From NCBI GenBank assembly GCA_947568835.1, contig OX387603.1, positions 18,624,651 through 18,688,650 on the forward strand: a stretch of DNA of 64,000 nucleotides, given 5' to 3'. A program made the position numbers and the translations under genes. The DNA comes from Protonemura montana (lineage: Eukaryota > Arthropoda > Insecta > Plecoptera > Nemouridae). Below, one piece after another: positions 36,061-47,270 of the stretch. The notes below the pieces were generated by a model that did no database searches, had not been told where the DNA came from, and was given only the letters and a program-made list of their open reading frames with translations. The stretch's first letter is position 1. Each line of letters starts with the position of its first letter.

Positions 36061-36465
36061 GTACGGTTTGGCGTGTAGGAAACACCGGCTCTCGTGAGAT
36101 CACCGAGGTTAAGCAACACAGCGCTGGGTCCGATATTGGATGGGTGACCTTTCTGTTTGGGAGAGAGGTTGGAGGGATCAAAGTTAGTACATCAGCGTCA
36201 TTTGCCATGTTTATCAACCTCTCGACAGCATAGATTTGTGTAGGAACCGGTAGCTCCCACTGTACCGTCATTCGGAAGGGACGCTAAGCTGGTAGTTTCC
36301 TTGTCAGGAAACACTACGTGCCGGCACCAGGTTTCCATTCCTGCCTTTTAGGTTAGGTTAGGTTCATCTTAATCCTCATCATCACTCATTCACCGACGCC
36401 TAGTCTCACAGGCCCCTTTTTCAAAACAGTACGTCGTTGAGCCCCCCGAATAAATCAATCAATTT
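36061..36465 (+). mobile_element. 5S rRNA-derived SINE, full-length copy
   Basis: The head at about 36063-36149 is clearly 5S rRNA-derived (ACACCGGCTCTCGTGAGATC, ACCGAGGTTAAGCAACAC, ATTGGATGGGTGACC), so it contains the 5S internal promoter blocks. The ~290-base body follows and the 3' end is GTCGTTGAGC with AATAAATCAATCAATT repeats, typical of a LINE-mobilised SINE tail. It includes a short TTAGGTTAGGTTAGG run whose counterpart in the copy at 40498 is a different short repeat. Confidence 0.9.
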
Positions 36466-36599
36466 TTAACCAATCTCAAATATACTTTTTTTGCTTAATC
36501 AACTAGCTGATCTTTTTCCCACTGTGCGAATACACAAACCGCTTTAAACAAGAATGTGGCTCACTCACTACGAAGACGTTCCCGTGATTCACCCACGTT

Positions 36600-36797
36600 G
36601 CGTATACGTGCGTATTCGTGCGTAGAGGCACGTGTCGATATCCGCATAATAATCGTTGCATAACCTCACTAATTACGATTCCAGTCGACGCCGACGATAT
36701 CGTGACACATCCTGGCTCGTCGCCGCCGTATAATCACGCATGTGCAGCGTGTGAGCGGTGCGTAGAGCATAGACAGTGCGTGGAGGAAGCGCGTATG
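36600..36797 (+). other. CpG-rich stretch with ATG at a donor site
   Basis: Locally CpG-rich DNA ends with GCGTATG|GTGAGTGAATG, that is, an ATG directly followed by a consensus donor. It could be a 5' exon in which only the start codon is coding. There is no TATA element at a fixed distance and no partner exon, so this is a weak call. Confidence 0.2.
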
Positions 36798-38589
36798 GTG
36801 AGTGAATGTGACACGTTTTTTGTTTATTTTTTATTTTTTTGTCGTCAATTGGCAAAAACTGAGCCAGTAATCAAGTAGGGACGACAGTAGCGCACCTTCT
36901 GAGTGAATTGTTTGTGAATTGAGAACGAAACAGAAGAGTTTTGATTTGGGTTTTGTTCGGTCCTCGCAACGTTCGCCACTGACACAAGATTTGTCAGTTT
37001 GCTCGCCATTTTTTAAGAAAAAAAAATAAATTTTGAATCCTTTTGCTAAAAACTTAAAAAAAAAGTCCCATGGTCTAATATACGTTTAACGATAATTTTA
37101 TATTAAAGAATAAACACATCTAGGAGTGCCATGATGAAAATATATAGTAATTGACAAATGAGATGTCAAAAAATCTCAATATGATCATGTAAGGACCAAT
37201 CAGCTCGTATAATTCTTCACATCCTCTTATGGATTGTCGGTAACTTACATTCTCCAAATTACCCGACATTTTCCAGGTCTTTGCAATTTTAACGCCGTTT
37301 AAGTGAACATTTCAAATAAGTTTCCCATGTCGGTCAGATATCCTAATTTAAAAATTACATGGTCAAGTTTATCGAGGCTCGAAATTCCGGAGTAAACGGC
37401 GAAGGAATTGGAAAACCATTTCTTCATGGCGGAGACCTTTCAATGAGGTCCAGTATTACATTTTTCCTAACTCGTAGATAAAGTGGAAGTATAATCAAGT
37501 GCCATGGCAACATCCAATCACAGGCAGTGAAATTCATCAATTTCTGAGAGTTAGGAGCTTAACTTTAAGTTAAAAAATATTGTAATACCGAGCCTAAGAA
37601 AACATGGTAGACTCGAGCCACCGTCCTTCTTCGTCCTGCGTCAAACCTTGGTCCTGCGTATTCCTGCACCGTCCTACATAGTCCTGCTTTGTTCCCTTTA
37701 ATATGCTAAATACCATCACATCCTTGCAAACCGCACTTGCAGTGTAATTGTAACTGCACATTGGTAATGCAAGGATGTAAAAGGGTAATAAACAAATAGT
37801 AAGACTTGGTGAGACATGATTGGGCAATAAAATCCTCTTCATGGTAATCACTGGCAAGAGCCCGTTTTTTAATCAAGGGATGATTTACTACAAAATACAG
37901 ATGAATTATGCCATTACTACAAAATTCGTTCAAATGCATTTATGCGGTTAACTTCTTGACACTTATTGCAATCCCCGAGTATCTTTGACTCACACGACCG
38001 TAATTGGTTGAATGCTTCTGGTAGTAAAAATAATAATAATAATAATAATAATACTAAATTATATATTTTACAAGCTATTGTTATACGGCTGTTTATTTTG
38101 TTATTTACATTCTTTGTTATTGCCGTTTAACAAAATGTCTGCTGGATATGCTTCATAAAGTGTTTAAAGTTTTAAATGTATACAGTAATTTAAATGTGCG
38201 TATTATTATGTGAATTTATAATCATATTAAATTCTGAAGGTAGGATAACGAATGGCGCACAGAGTTCTGAATAAATGATAATTCGCAATAAAAAATAAAA
38301 AATAAACAAATGTAAAGGGAAATCTCGACTGCAATCCAACCAAATCTTTCGCAGTAGTTTTAAAAGTGCTGCGGTTATATGGACATTTCAAGTCGGCAAT
38401 TCGCCAATTTGGTGGACGCTCAATTTCAATTGCTTTCAATATGTAACTAGAGTGCAAAATTGAGCCACAGCTGACAACTTCTCTGCACCCTTAAATTGCT
38501 TTAGTGAGTGCCGAACTCTAATAATTATTTTTCCACAAAGAGTTTCAATGTGTACAACGAATTTATATTTTAGAACTAGATGCTGGCGT
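36798..38589. other. No supported feature; small repeats
   Basis: Holds a degenerate tandem of GTCCTGCGT-like units near 37618-37695 and a TAA/ATA microsatellite at 38030-38053. Open frames at 37594-37939 and 38227-38457 on the minus strand have no support. Confidence 0.4.
38030..38053 (+). repeat. AAT microsatellite
   Basis: Eight tandem AAT triplets in an AT-rich setting. Confidence 0.9.
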
Positions 38590-38945
38590 AGATAGTCTAG
38601 CCCGTGAGAGAAGATAACAGCACAAGGACCACCCCTGAATTACTCTCAACCCATGAATAGAATTTCAGTTATGATTTCAGGAGTATGATTTTAAAATAGT
38701 AATTATACCTGCAAAAGAATTTCGAAGATTGTTAGAACTGGTAGAAACAAATCTTCCATTAGCTCGAAAAGCAAAGTACCATAGCACAAAAAAATCTTTC
38801 GAGTAAAAGCAACATGGCGGACATCAGCGCAGATAATATTTGGTGTATTTTTTTTTTAAATGACAGTTGGCCCGCATGTCTCCCCAAACCGACCAGTGGC
38901 GCCTCTGCCGGGAAAGTATGTTCGCTCGCTGAACGGAGTATAGCA
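38590..38945 (+). repeat. Dispersed repeat R2, copy 2
   Basis: Homologous to 19977-20300 in the same orientation. Shared blocks are TTTCAGTTATGATTTCAG, ATGGCGGACATCAGC and AGTGGCGCCTCTGCCGGGAA. It is interrupted by small indels. Confidence 0.75.
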
Positions 38946-39479
38946 CACCCACAAAGATTACAGCCTCTGGACTCCGAAGATAGATGACAGGAGAATTGTC
39001 TCTCAGCCGATTGCTATCACGGATATGCACGACTCATATGTACGATTATAAATGATGTACAAGATCTTCTGCCATGTTCTACCTATTTTTAATGGTTGTA
39101 CATTTTATTATTGCAACACTGTGCTCATGAGGAAGAAACACAGTGCATGAAATCAAGTGCATTTGGCATGGCACAAAGTTGCTGGGAACTAAATGTTTTT
39201 CAAGGCACCATATGAATATATCTACCTTTATGTATCGTATAGAGATGCGCGGATCTAACATTTACCAAATAGAAACAAATTTTTGTGGTAAATTCACCTT
39301 TGTATGCATAAAGTATTGGTTTAAAGTTTGTTTCGCTTTCAAAAAAAAAAAAAATATGTATTCTATTAAACAGTATGTGAAATACGACAGGTATATTCTC
39401 TAGCATCTTAAAAAATCCCATACAATGAATGCAAATGGTGCCTTTTTGTTACTTAGTCAAAGGGCCAGCTTTAATCTTA

Positions 39480-39775
39480 AACTCTCTGCTGAGCAAACGA
39501 GCCGGCAACACGTGGTAACGGTACGTGCGACCCGATGGCGCACACGGTCGCCCTATTAAACTAACGTCTATAATTAAACGATTACAACTAAAAACATAGA
39601 TACATGTATATCAATCGTCGAGATTAACATAAATAATAATTAAATAAGCGTGAACCAGTCTTTAATGCTAGTAATCTGCGAGAAATAAGTAACGACATTT
39701 CGTAACACTCCAAACGACGGTGACTCCACCTAGAAGCATTCTCCATTTTTGTCGCTAAAGAAGTTATATGGCAGC
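39480..39775 (-). repeat. Dispersed repeat R1, copy C
   Basis: Inverse orientation relative to copies A, B and D. On the minus strand it runs from the GGTGGAGTCACC block to the CCGTTACCACGTGTTGCCGG block and CTCAGCAGAGAGTTTAAG. Confidence 0.8.
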
Positions 39776-40497
39776 CATTTTTCTCAAAACTGTAAGGTTC
39801 GCAAGTAAGCTACCTGCGTATCCTCCACTCATCGCAGTTTTTATTCTTAGCCCTAAGTAATTGAAACATATTCTACCGTAGCATCGTCTTTGTCTGTTTG
39901 TTTTTTTTTGTTTATTTTTACTTTGCTCAGATTATTTTGCAAGCAGACTGTCGCACAAGTACCCAGCATGCACCTCTTTATAAATATATATTGTCTCAAC
40001 TTACACGACACGAATGCAAAGATACCTCCCGCACATGTCTTCAGAGTTTACCTCTCTGCACGAGAGGATTTATTTTCGTTTTGTTTCACGCTACCTCCTT
40101 CGATAAGGTCGAAAGTTTGTTCCTGAAAAACGCTCGCGCTCGATCTTCGTGCTAGTAGCATAAGCAAGCAAGGTAACGTGCGATCGCAGGGAATATTCAA
40201 AACAATGTGACGATAATATCTGTATTCCCGTCACGCTCCCCGACCAGCCAACATATGAGACGGTATTCGCGAGTCCCATGGGAGAGTTTTTATTTTGCGA
40301 TGCGCAACGACTTTATATGAACGTTAATCAATTCATGGTGCAATGTTATAGCAACTACCGAGATGGACATTCGGGTTTATACATTTCCTGTTGTGTTTTC
40401 TACCAAAATAAACTTACCTTGCAAGCTCCAGATTTACACATTAATTGAAACCACGCTAAAAAACCATTTTTAAATCGCTTTACAATACATGATCCCG

Positions 40498-40795
40498 ATC
40501 CATGCTGCTCGGGAGAGAGGTTGGAGGAATGAAAGTTAGTACAGCAACTTCATTTGCCTCGCTTATCAACCTGTCGACATCATGGGTTTGTGGAGGAATC
40601 CTGCTGTTAGCTTTGTACCGTCCTTCGGAAGGGACGTTCGGCCGGTGGTCCCTTTGGTGCTCTTCGACAGAAGTCAGGATATAGGATATAGGATATCATC
40701 AACATCCTCATCATCATCCACTCACGCACCGAAGGCATGAGACCAGTGTCACAGAGCTCGTTGTTAAAACAGTGCGTCGTTAAACACATTTTTTA
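40498..40795 (+). mobile_element. 5S-derived SINE, 5'-truncated copy
   Basis: Lacks the 5S head and begins in the body at CGGGAGAGAGGTTGGAGGA. It matches the 36061 copy through to the tail AACAGTGCGTCGTTAAAC. A short GATATAGGATATAGG run occupies the position held by TTAGG repeats in the 36061 copy. Confidence 0.85.
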
Positions 40796-40800
40796 AATCG

Positions 40801-40848
40801 CTATACATTATCGGATACAAAATCTAATCGCATTTCTGTGATGACATA
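40801..40848 (-). CDS. Possible short terminal exon
   Basis: An acceptor CACGTACCTTTCAG is followed in phase 0 by YVITEMRLDFVSDNV and TAG. The exon at 41043 ends in phase 0, so the join is possible. With only 16 codons and a SINE starting right after the stop, it is weak on its own. Confidence 0.18.
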   Translation of the reverse strand, partial: YVITEMRLDFVSDNV

Positions 40849-41042
40849 CTGAAAGGTACGTGCTACAATTGGGCCAAATTCATTAATCGATCACAATTTC
40901 AATGTTTGCGTTAGATCGAGGACAACAATGTTAAGTAATCGTGCTTGATGATTACATGCGAACGGGACGTTATTTTAAGTGCACGTGACCTATTCAAGTC
41001 TTGTCGTGATTGCTTTTACAGTCACAACCGTCAAATTTTTAC

Positions 41043-41195
41043 CTGACAAGAACAAGCAATAATAGTTTTAGTCTGTTGATCTTGACGACTGCAGACTGAA
41101 ATGTCTTGTAACAATATTGTTACAGCGGTCACTGCATCTCTGAGCGCTTTCATGTTTACTTCGTGAACTTTGTGACATAACTCAAAAATTGCTTC
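41043..41195 (-). CDS. Candidate internal exon, helical protein
   Basis: Exactly 51 codons in phase 0 at both ends lie between a good acceptor (GTTTTGAAATTACAG before 41195) and a good donor (TGTCAG|GTAAAA after 41043). The peptide reads EAIFELCHKVHEVNMKALRD, then AVTAVTILLQDISVCSRQDQ and QTKTIIACSC, with a heptad-like alternation that suggests alpha helix. No family is recognised. It lies between an acceptor-led open segment at 41317-41509 and a possible terminal exon at 40801-40848 on the same strand, so the three may be one gene. Confidence 0.38.
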
Positions 41196-41316
41196 CTGTA
41201 ATTTCAAAACATTTAACATGAGCTGTCACAGATATTATAAGAAGTTAAACGCACGTCAAAAGGATCGGTACACGAAGTTGTGTCAATAGGAGTTTAATTT
41301 GGCTTCGATCACGGTG

Positions 41317-41509
41317 CTATTTGAAGCATTCTAAAAAATAACTATCATCTGACAAGAATATAACAATGGAAATTATATTCTTGTCATAGGTATGGTATAA
41401 GTATGCATTTCTCAATGCATTCCTAGCAATGTGAAATGTGTACCCATCATAACTACATAACTTTACAGATTGCACGTAACAGGTATCATTTATCAAAACT
41501 TCTTGCCAT
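41317..41509 (-). CDS. Candidate exon on the minus strand
   Basis: A very strong acceptor (TTTTGTGCTTCGTTTCAG ending at 41510) opens a frame WQEVLINDTCYVQSVKLC that stays open to a TAG at 41317. If it is an internal exon, a donor TCT|GTAAAG after VQS would join it in phase 0 to the exon at 41043. If it is a terminal exon it would give 63 residues ending FLECFK. The acceptor is convincing; the 3' boundary is not. Confidence 0.25.
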
Positions 41510-42159
41510 CTGAAACGAAGCACAAAATTGCATAATCCATACAGGTAATCAGGTCTTACAAGATATCTTCTGTATGACAGTAACCGCAATAAAATTCTAT
41601 ATCGTAAAACCAATTAAACTCGTGTTTTGAAAACATATCGTCCATGTAAAGTGTACTGCGGTCACTGCTGGCTCCGCTTCCTTACTTTTCGCTTTGGAGA
41701 TTGTGGAAAGCCGGACTCTGAGGCTAGGAGATGAATTCCTGGGTGATATCCAAGTGTCGAGTTGACTATCAAAAGTTGTGGGATTAACTTCGGCGACTAA
41801 TTACTTGAATTATCTGTCGCATGGCATCACAGCACCGGCTAGCGAACGGAGAGCGGTAGTCAAATTAATGAAACCACTTTAATATGTGCCTAGATGGCAA
41901 TAAATTAAATTTTTTCCATAACACAATCAAGACCCGAGGGCGGCTTGTCCTCAAAGCTAGACACGGTTCATCGTTTCATTATTCTGATGGCGCTACGTCG
42001 CTTTACGAGTTTTTACAATTACATTTTTATTCGGTACTTAATTAGAAGTTTTTGAAGCAAGTCGCTCATAAAAGCAAAGGAGAGAGGTAATTTGAATAAT
42101 TTCTTGGCGTTGCTTTAGCAATCACGGTGCGTAGCCCCCAAAAAGCACTCCAATTTTAG

Positions 42160-42552
42160 TTATCAGGGCAAACTTCCGCAAATCATGCCCATGAAGGACT
42201 TTTGACACCGATGCCAAGTGGAATGCCATGCCTTACTGAATGGTGCGAAGCGATTATATCCAAATTTAGCGAATCAGAAAATGAAATAGAGTTCAACGAC
42301 GAATACCTGAGTTATTGTCATGCAAGAAATGAATGGCTTGCTGATTGTTGCACGTTGCAACAGCATTGCAGTGCACATTGCTGTGTAGCTCGTCGAAAAA
42401 ACAATTGCAAGAAGACGATCGACAAGATACGTGCAAATTACTTCTCGTCGCCTCCTCGAATAAGTCGGATCGATTTAAATCACTTTCAACTAGCATATTT
42501 TTTTGCTCTTTCCGTATCATTAATTAGTTTCTTTTTGCTGTGCACAATATGA
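42160..42552 (+). CDS. Cys-rich protein, terminal exon with hydrophobic C-terminus
   Basis: After an acceptor AAGCACTCCAATTTTAG the frame is open for 130 codons to TGA, the longest plus-strand candidate with ordinary protein composition. Residues 29-80 (from the exon start) carry eleven cysteines, in MPCLTEWC, SYCHARNEWLADCCTLQQHC and SAHCCVARRKNNC. This is followed by a basic segment and a C-terminal hydrophobic stretch, LAYFFALSVSLISFFLL, three residues from the end. That architecture (Cys-rich ectodomain then a hydrophobic tail right at the C-terminus) suits a GPI-anchored or tail-anchored cell-surface protein. The cysteine spacing is loosely reminiscent of GDNF-receptor-like domains, but I would not assign it. 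An internal ATG (MPSGMPCLTEWC) could also start it. No AATAAA was seen nearby. Confidence 0.45.
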   Translation, partial: LSGQTSANHAHEGLLTPMPSGMPCLTEWCEAIISKFSESENEIEFNDEYLSYCHARNEWLADCCTLQQHCSAHCCVARRKNNCKKTIDKIRANYFSSPPRISRIDLNHFQLAYFFALSVSLISFFLLCTI

Positions 42553-42740
42553 TAATGTCGTCTAGCCCCGGCCGCGACCGCCGCGCGTAGGAAGCTGCCA
42601 CGGGAGGACTTGTACTGCAAGCACCCTTTGTGTTCGCCATCTCGCCCGTCGTTCGGATACCCTGATTAGCCGCGGTACTTGCACGATAATGAGATCGCTC
42701 CCAAGGCCACGCAGATGACATGTGCCTTCAGCTTCCAACA
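42553..42740 (-). other. GC- and CpG-rich island
   Basis: Markedly GC-rich relative to the window. On the minus strand an ATG in good context at 42640 (GCGAGATGGCG) starts MANTKGACSTSPPVAASYAR, but no donor follows before the stop at 42524. It could be a promoter or first exon, or simply the 3' end of the Cys-rich exon's gene on the other strand. Confidence 0.25.
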
Positions 42741-45700
42741 ATGCAGAAAAAACGCCGTCGATGGCGATAATTATAAAAATCGGATGAAATTGGTTTCAAT
42801 TCACATTTAAATTGCAAAATGTTACACAGATAGGGCGACGACTTACACTAGTCAACACATACCATAAGAAGGTTTCATGTAAGAAAGTCGCAAAGTGTAT
42901 AAAATCGCGTCAAAACTGTTTTCATGGAATTGATTGGGCATTGATTTTCACACTCGGTTGACGCGGCAAGCATGTCTGTGCTCGTATATATGAGTACGGT
43001 GATGACGAGACTATGACGCCGCTGATGTTAATGATGATGATTCAGCCAATGAACCTTGAATGCCGCGATGGGGTCCTTGCGTGGTCAATGGCCCTTACCG
43101 TTCTTCGGCGGATGGTCAGTGTGGTTGTCGACAATGTCCATTGACCATGTAAATGGCACCCAGCGACTGTCAATCTCATGTCGAACGATTCGTTGTGCAA
43201 ATCCTGGTGCAGGCAAATTGCATGTGCCCATAAGAAGATACCGCTTGGTCATTTTATGCAGATGCCTGGTAATTTTCCTGCATACGGTATTTCACGTCGG
43301 ATGCTTTGGTGCAAAACGGTTAGGAAGATAGACGTGTATGCGGGTGAATTGTTAGTCAGGTGATGGGATGTGTGGAAACCAGAAGCTGCCAAAAGATGAC
43401 TGCGTGGTAGCAAATGTAACAAAATTTCGACTTTTACTATCATGGCGATATTAAATTTTCATGATGTAATGGAATTTAAAATAAAGCCAAACTTATGTTT
43501 TAAGTATGCTAAGTTATGGTAAGCTGAAAAATAGTTTCTGACCTGAAGTATAAAAAGTGTTAACGATAATCCTTTTACACGAAATATTTTTGCTTTTTTC
43601 GTGGGACTATAGTTCTGGCGACTTCCACACACGAATTTATTGGCTTCTGTGCACGAAATAATTGAGGGAGTAGACCCGGCTTTAAAAACAACATACGCCA
43701 TTTCTTTTCCAATAAAAAAATATTCGGAATGCTATAGTCTGAGACGTATTTCTTCGCACACCACAACAGTCACATCGTGTTGAATGTCACGGAAATCTAT
43801 GAAACGTCAATTTCCACATTAGCGAAAATCGTGTGGTGCGAAAAAGTGTCTTGGTTGTAATTGACTATTTTGCCGCACTCCATGTGAACGTGTGGGTCGC
43901 GTATTCGTGCGACCACTGATAGAAAAGTGACCTTCAAGTCTATGGTGGGGCAGAAAAATTCGGCTCCGGTATTCCTCGATGAGTGGTCAATTTCTTTCAA
44001 TATTTTACAGAAGATCCCGTTGGGTAAATATGCTGGCTTTGCCACGGCGCCGTGTATCTAGCGTGTCAACGGCGTTCTTGAGTTCGCATCAGTCACGATA
44101 AAAAATTGCACGCAATTGAGTTTCTGAAGGAATAACACGAAATTGCAGATAACTGCAAAAAGTCTCATCGTTTTCACGGGAAGGATGATACAGATCAAAG
44201 CGTGCTAGGTGGTAGTCTGAGGAGAAAAAGTTCTAAACTCATCTAGACAACATTTCTTTGCTGGTAAAATCGGAAAATTTTAGAATTGTCGTCCTCCATC
44301 CCTTGGATTGAACATCGTAACTCTGTGATCCTAGGCTCCGGAATCTTAAGTTTTGAGTTTAAGTATGAGTTTAAGCTCTAATACATTTGGGGGGTAAAAT
44401 GTTACCACCATGGTAACAACCACTGAAAAACTGGAAACCACATCTGTGATTGGCTGACCATCTTTAACCTTTGAGAGTTAATTTAAGCTCTACTTTGTGG
44501 ATCCGGCCTCTGGTTTATTCACCTTGTTTTACCTTTGCTTTACTGTATGTTACATTAGGGTTCTTGACCGTTCGAGTATCAGGTGTGGGATTGACGGTTG
44601 ATGGCAGTGCCACATTCGATCGCTATTCGAACGAACTGGCAATTTTTTCCGAATTAGAGCGTGAATGGCCGCTTCCTATCACACGTGTTGTTGTTTTTTT
44701 TGCATCCTGGCGCATTGCATTTCGGCAGACAGGTTATGTCATCAACCGGCCTTGTTGATTACGATTGAAGACAATTATGATGAAAGGCTTGCCTGGCCTG
44801 GCAACGGGAAGTGAATCAGGCTCTCTGGTTCCAACACTTCTGATACCTTATCTCGGTTAGGGGTTGAAATGCAATGATCTTAGCTCTCATTGCAACAGAA
44901 TTTCGCTGCTTTCCTTTAAATTTCCCCATCCGTAAATAAATTGTGGTCGACATGCATGTACGTTTTTATTTCAGGAGGAAAATTGATAACTCACAAGAAC
45001 GATTGAAGAAAGGAACTTATAAATGTGCCCCCAAATAACATATTCATAGAATCTATTTTTGGGAAAATCTGTGAAAAGAGCGACGATTCGAAGTTTAATT
45101 TTAGCCGTGGGTAAACTGGAGTGAATGAAAGATTCGCCCCATGATATGATCGATACAAGGGGTGAGGGGAAGGTCATTGTACCACTGCTCTTCCTGTTCT
45201 GTACATGCAACACAGGGTGACCAAAACGGGCCACCACCTGTACCATCCACCGCGGAATTTTAATAAATATCGGTGATCAGAATTTGGGTGTATCCTCATA
45301 GTTTCAAGGCGCTGTACCAATTTGTTAAAGGTTCGATTGATGTAAGTCTTTCAATTCTGTGGTCTCATGTCCAGTGGTTTTAATGTTCGCCTGCACAAAA
45401 CCTCTTCCAGAACATCTTAGACCTAAAGGATGACACCTGAAAGTGAATCGTTCCATAACCCCGAGTTTTTTTTTCGGTCTGAAATATGTGGCGTCTTAAT
45501 CTTTGATTAGATTGAGAAAAGCAATGTAGCTCTCGGTTTTCACTTTTTCAAGGCATGTTCAGGAAATGAGGTTACACTACATTACATCATGACATATTTT
45601 GCGGTGCAAAATTTTGAAGACTTGATGCTAAGAAATTAATCTGAGAGTGAATCCGATACTATTACAAGTTAAAATTCTTTGTGGTGTCACAATTGGTGGT

Positions 45701-47181
45701 TGTACAGATTGGGAATCAAAAAGCTGACATGATACTTCCTCGAGTTTGCGGTGTGGGCAGGCGCAGGATTTGTGTGAATCATGTGCCATGCCATTAGCAG
45801 TGTCGCGTTGAAGGATGAGCGTTTTGAGAGGCAATCCCATCCTTTAAAGAGTGCGCGACAAACATGAATTCCTTAAAGCGTGGTTAAGACATTTCATGAG
45901 TAATGACATTTTCATTTAAATTGCAGATGCTTGCAATGGGCATATTTTATTTTTAGAAACGCTAATAACCTGCGACTAATCGCTCGCTCTATGGGACGAT
46001 CGGGGTTCGTGTTCTCTGTTGGACACCAATTTTTGTGAGGTTATTAGTGGTTTTAGTTATTAGTGATTTAGTGTCCTGAAAAGTCCATTTAATATCCATG
46101 ACCGAATTTTGGTCAGTAGTGATCAAACAAATACAAGGAAACAAAACATTTCGTATTTTTTCCCCAAAGTAGTTGCCAAATCAGTTCAATTTTGTATTTT
46201 ATTAACAGAAAAACTAATAACCTCCCAAAATTTGGGTCTGTAATTCACAGCCGCATGGTTCTACTCCTTGGGGATCAGTCATTCTTATCAAATGCATTAC
46301 AATCCTCTCAATAAGACCAAGCTCATCCAAAAAAATGTTTTACGTTTCTTTAGTATGAAAATGCTAACAATAATAATGCATTACTGAATCAATACTCCTT
46401 GCGGTACAAACAAAGAAGAATTTTGTAGGCAAAAATAGCTCTAGCCGATCTCAGTGCCCCGTTCCAGGAAATGGACAGACGACGCATCATTGCATGGATT
46501 TGTGGTTATCTGAAAGCAGTAAATCTCCCTCGCTTTCATGTTTGAATCTTTTTCACGACATTCGCGAGTACGTTCGTTTTTTCCCGGCGACTCTGTACCC
46601 AACAATGCACGACTCCTATTTTCAACGCGATTCAAGTGAAGTGAGACAGACCCCTTCACCGCACTTAATGTTTGTCTACTAACTGTTGCATGACCAGAGT
46701 GCAGGATTTAATGGCTTCGAGGAAACAGCCATCGCAAAACGCTCCGCTGACTGAAAAAATAAATTGCTATTTCGGGTATTTCAATTAGATTTCCACCGAG
46801 CTATAGTATTTAACGCCTGCAAAAAAAATATTTAAATTTCACGTTTGGTAATTAAAGTGTTTGAAAGAATGACCCGGCTTCGTTTTTACCAATTCTTACA
46901 TTCGAACGGTAGAAATTGAAAAGAAATGTAGTTTTTTCTCATATTTGGTAAGAATCGCCATGCCAGACGGTACTATTTTGATTTGATTGATTGTCAATGA
47001 GCATCTTACATAAAACATTTTATGATGACTGGGTATAAGTACAAAGAAACATCTTGATGTGTAGTGAACAATAATAATCATACTAAAACTAGTTATACAA
47101 ATATGCATATGAATATATGTAAATAATACAAGCACAAATTACTTATATTAATAATGTCAATAATTTTATTATGTGTGTTCT
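42741..47181. other. No supported feature
   Basis: Unique-looking DNA with short open frames in both strands, for example 43056-43331 and 46441-46659. None has paired splice sites, a domain or a second copy. No RNA gene was seen. Confidence 0.4.
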
Positions 47182-47270
47182 AGTTTTGCACTGCTGGGAC
47201 GAGGTTTGTGGCCCTAGAAGACGTCAGACCCTTTCTAGGGCCACAAACCTCGTCCCAACGGAGCAAAACT
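47182..47270. repeat. Foldback hairpin, 38-bp arms, 13-base loop
   Basis: Arms at 47182-47219 and 47233-47270 are inverted copies with 35 of 38 positions paired. The inner 25 bases (GGGACGAGGTTTGTGGCCCT and on) are perfect. The outer part AGTTTTGC is also perfect. The element could be a small foldback transposon or encode a structured RNA. No target duplication is obvious. Confidence 0.85.

Noticed and set aside
36349-36366. TTAGG repeats as a telomeric insertion
   Set aside because: Only three units, inside the 5S-SINE, and the 40498 copy has a different short repeat (GATATAGG) at the same alignment position. It is a variable slot of the SINE, not a telomere seed, though the motif is compatible with an arthropod.
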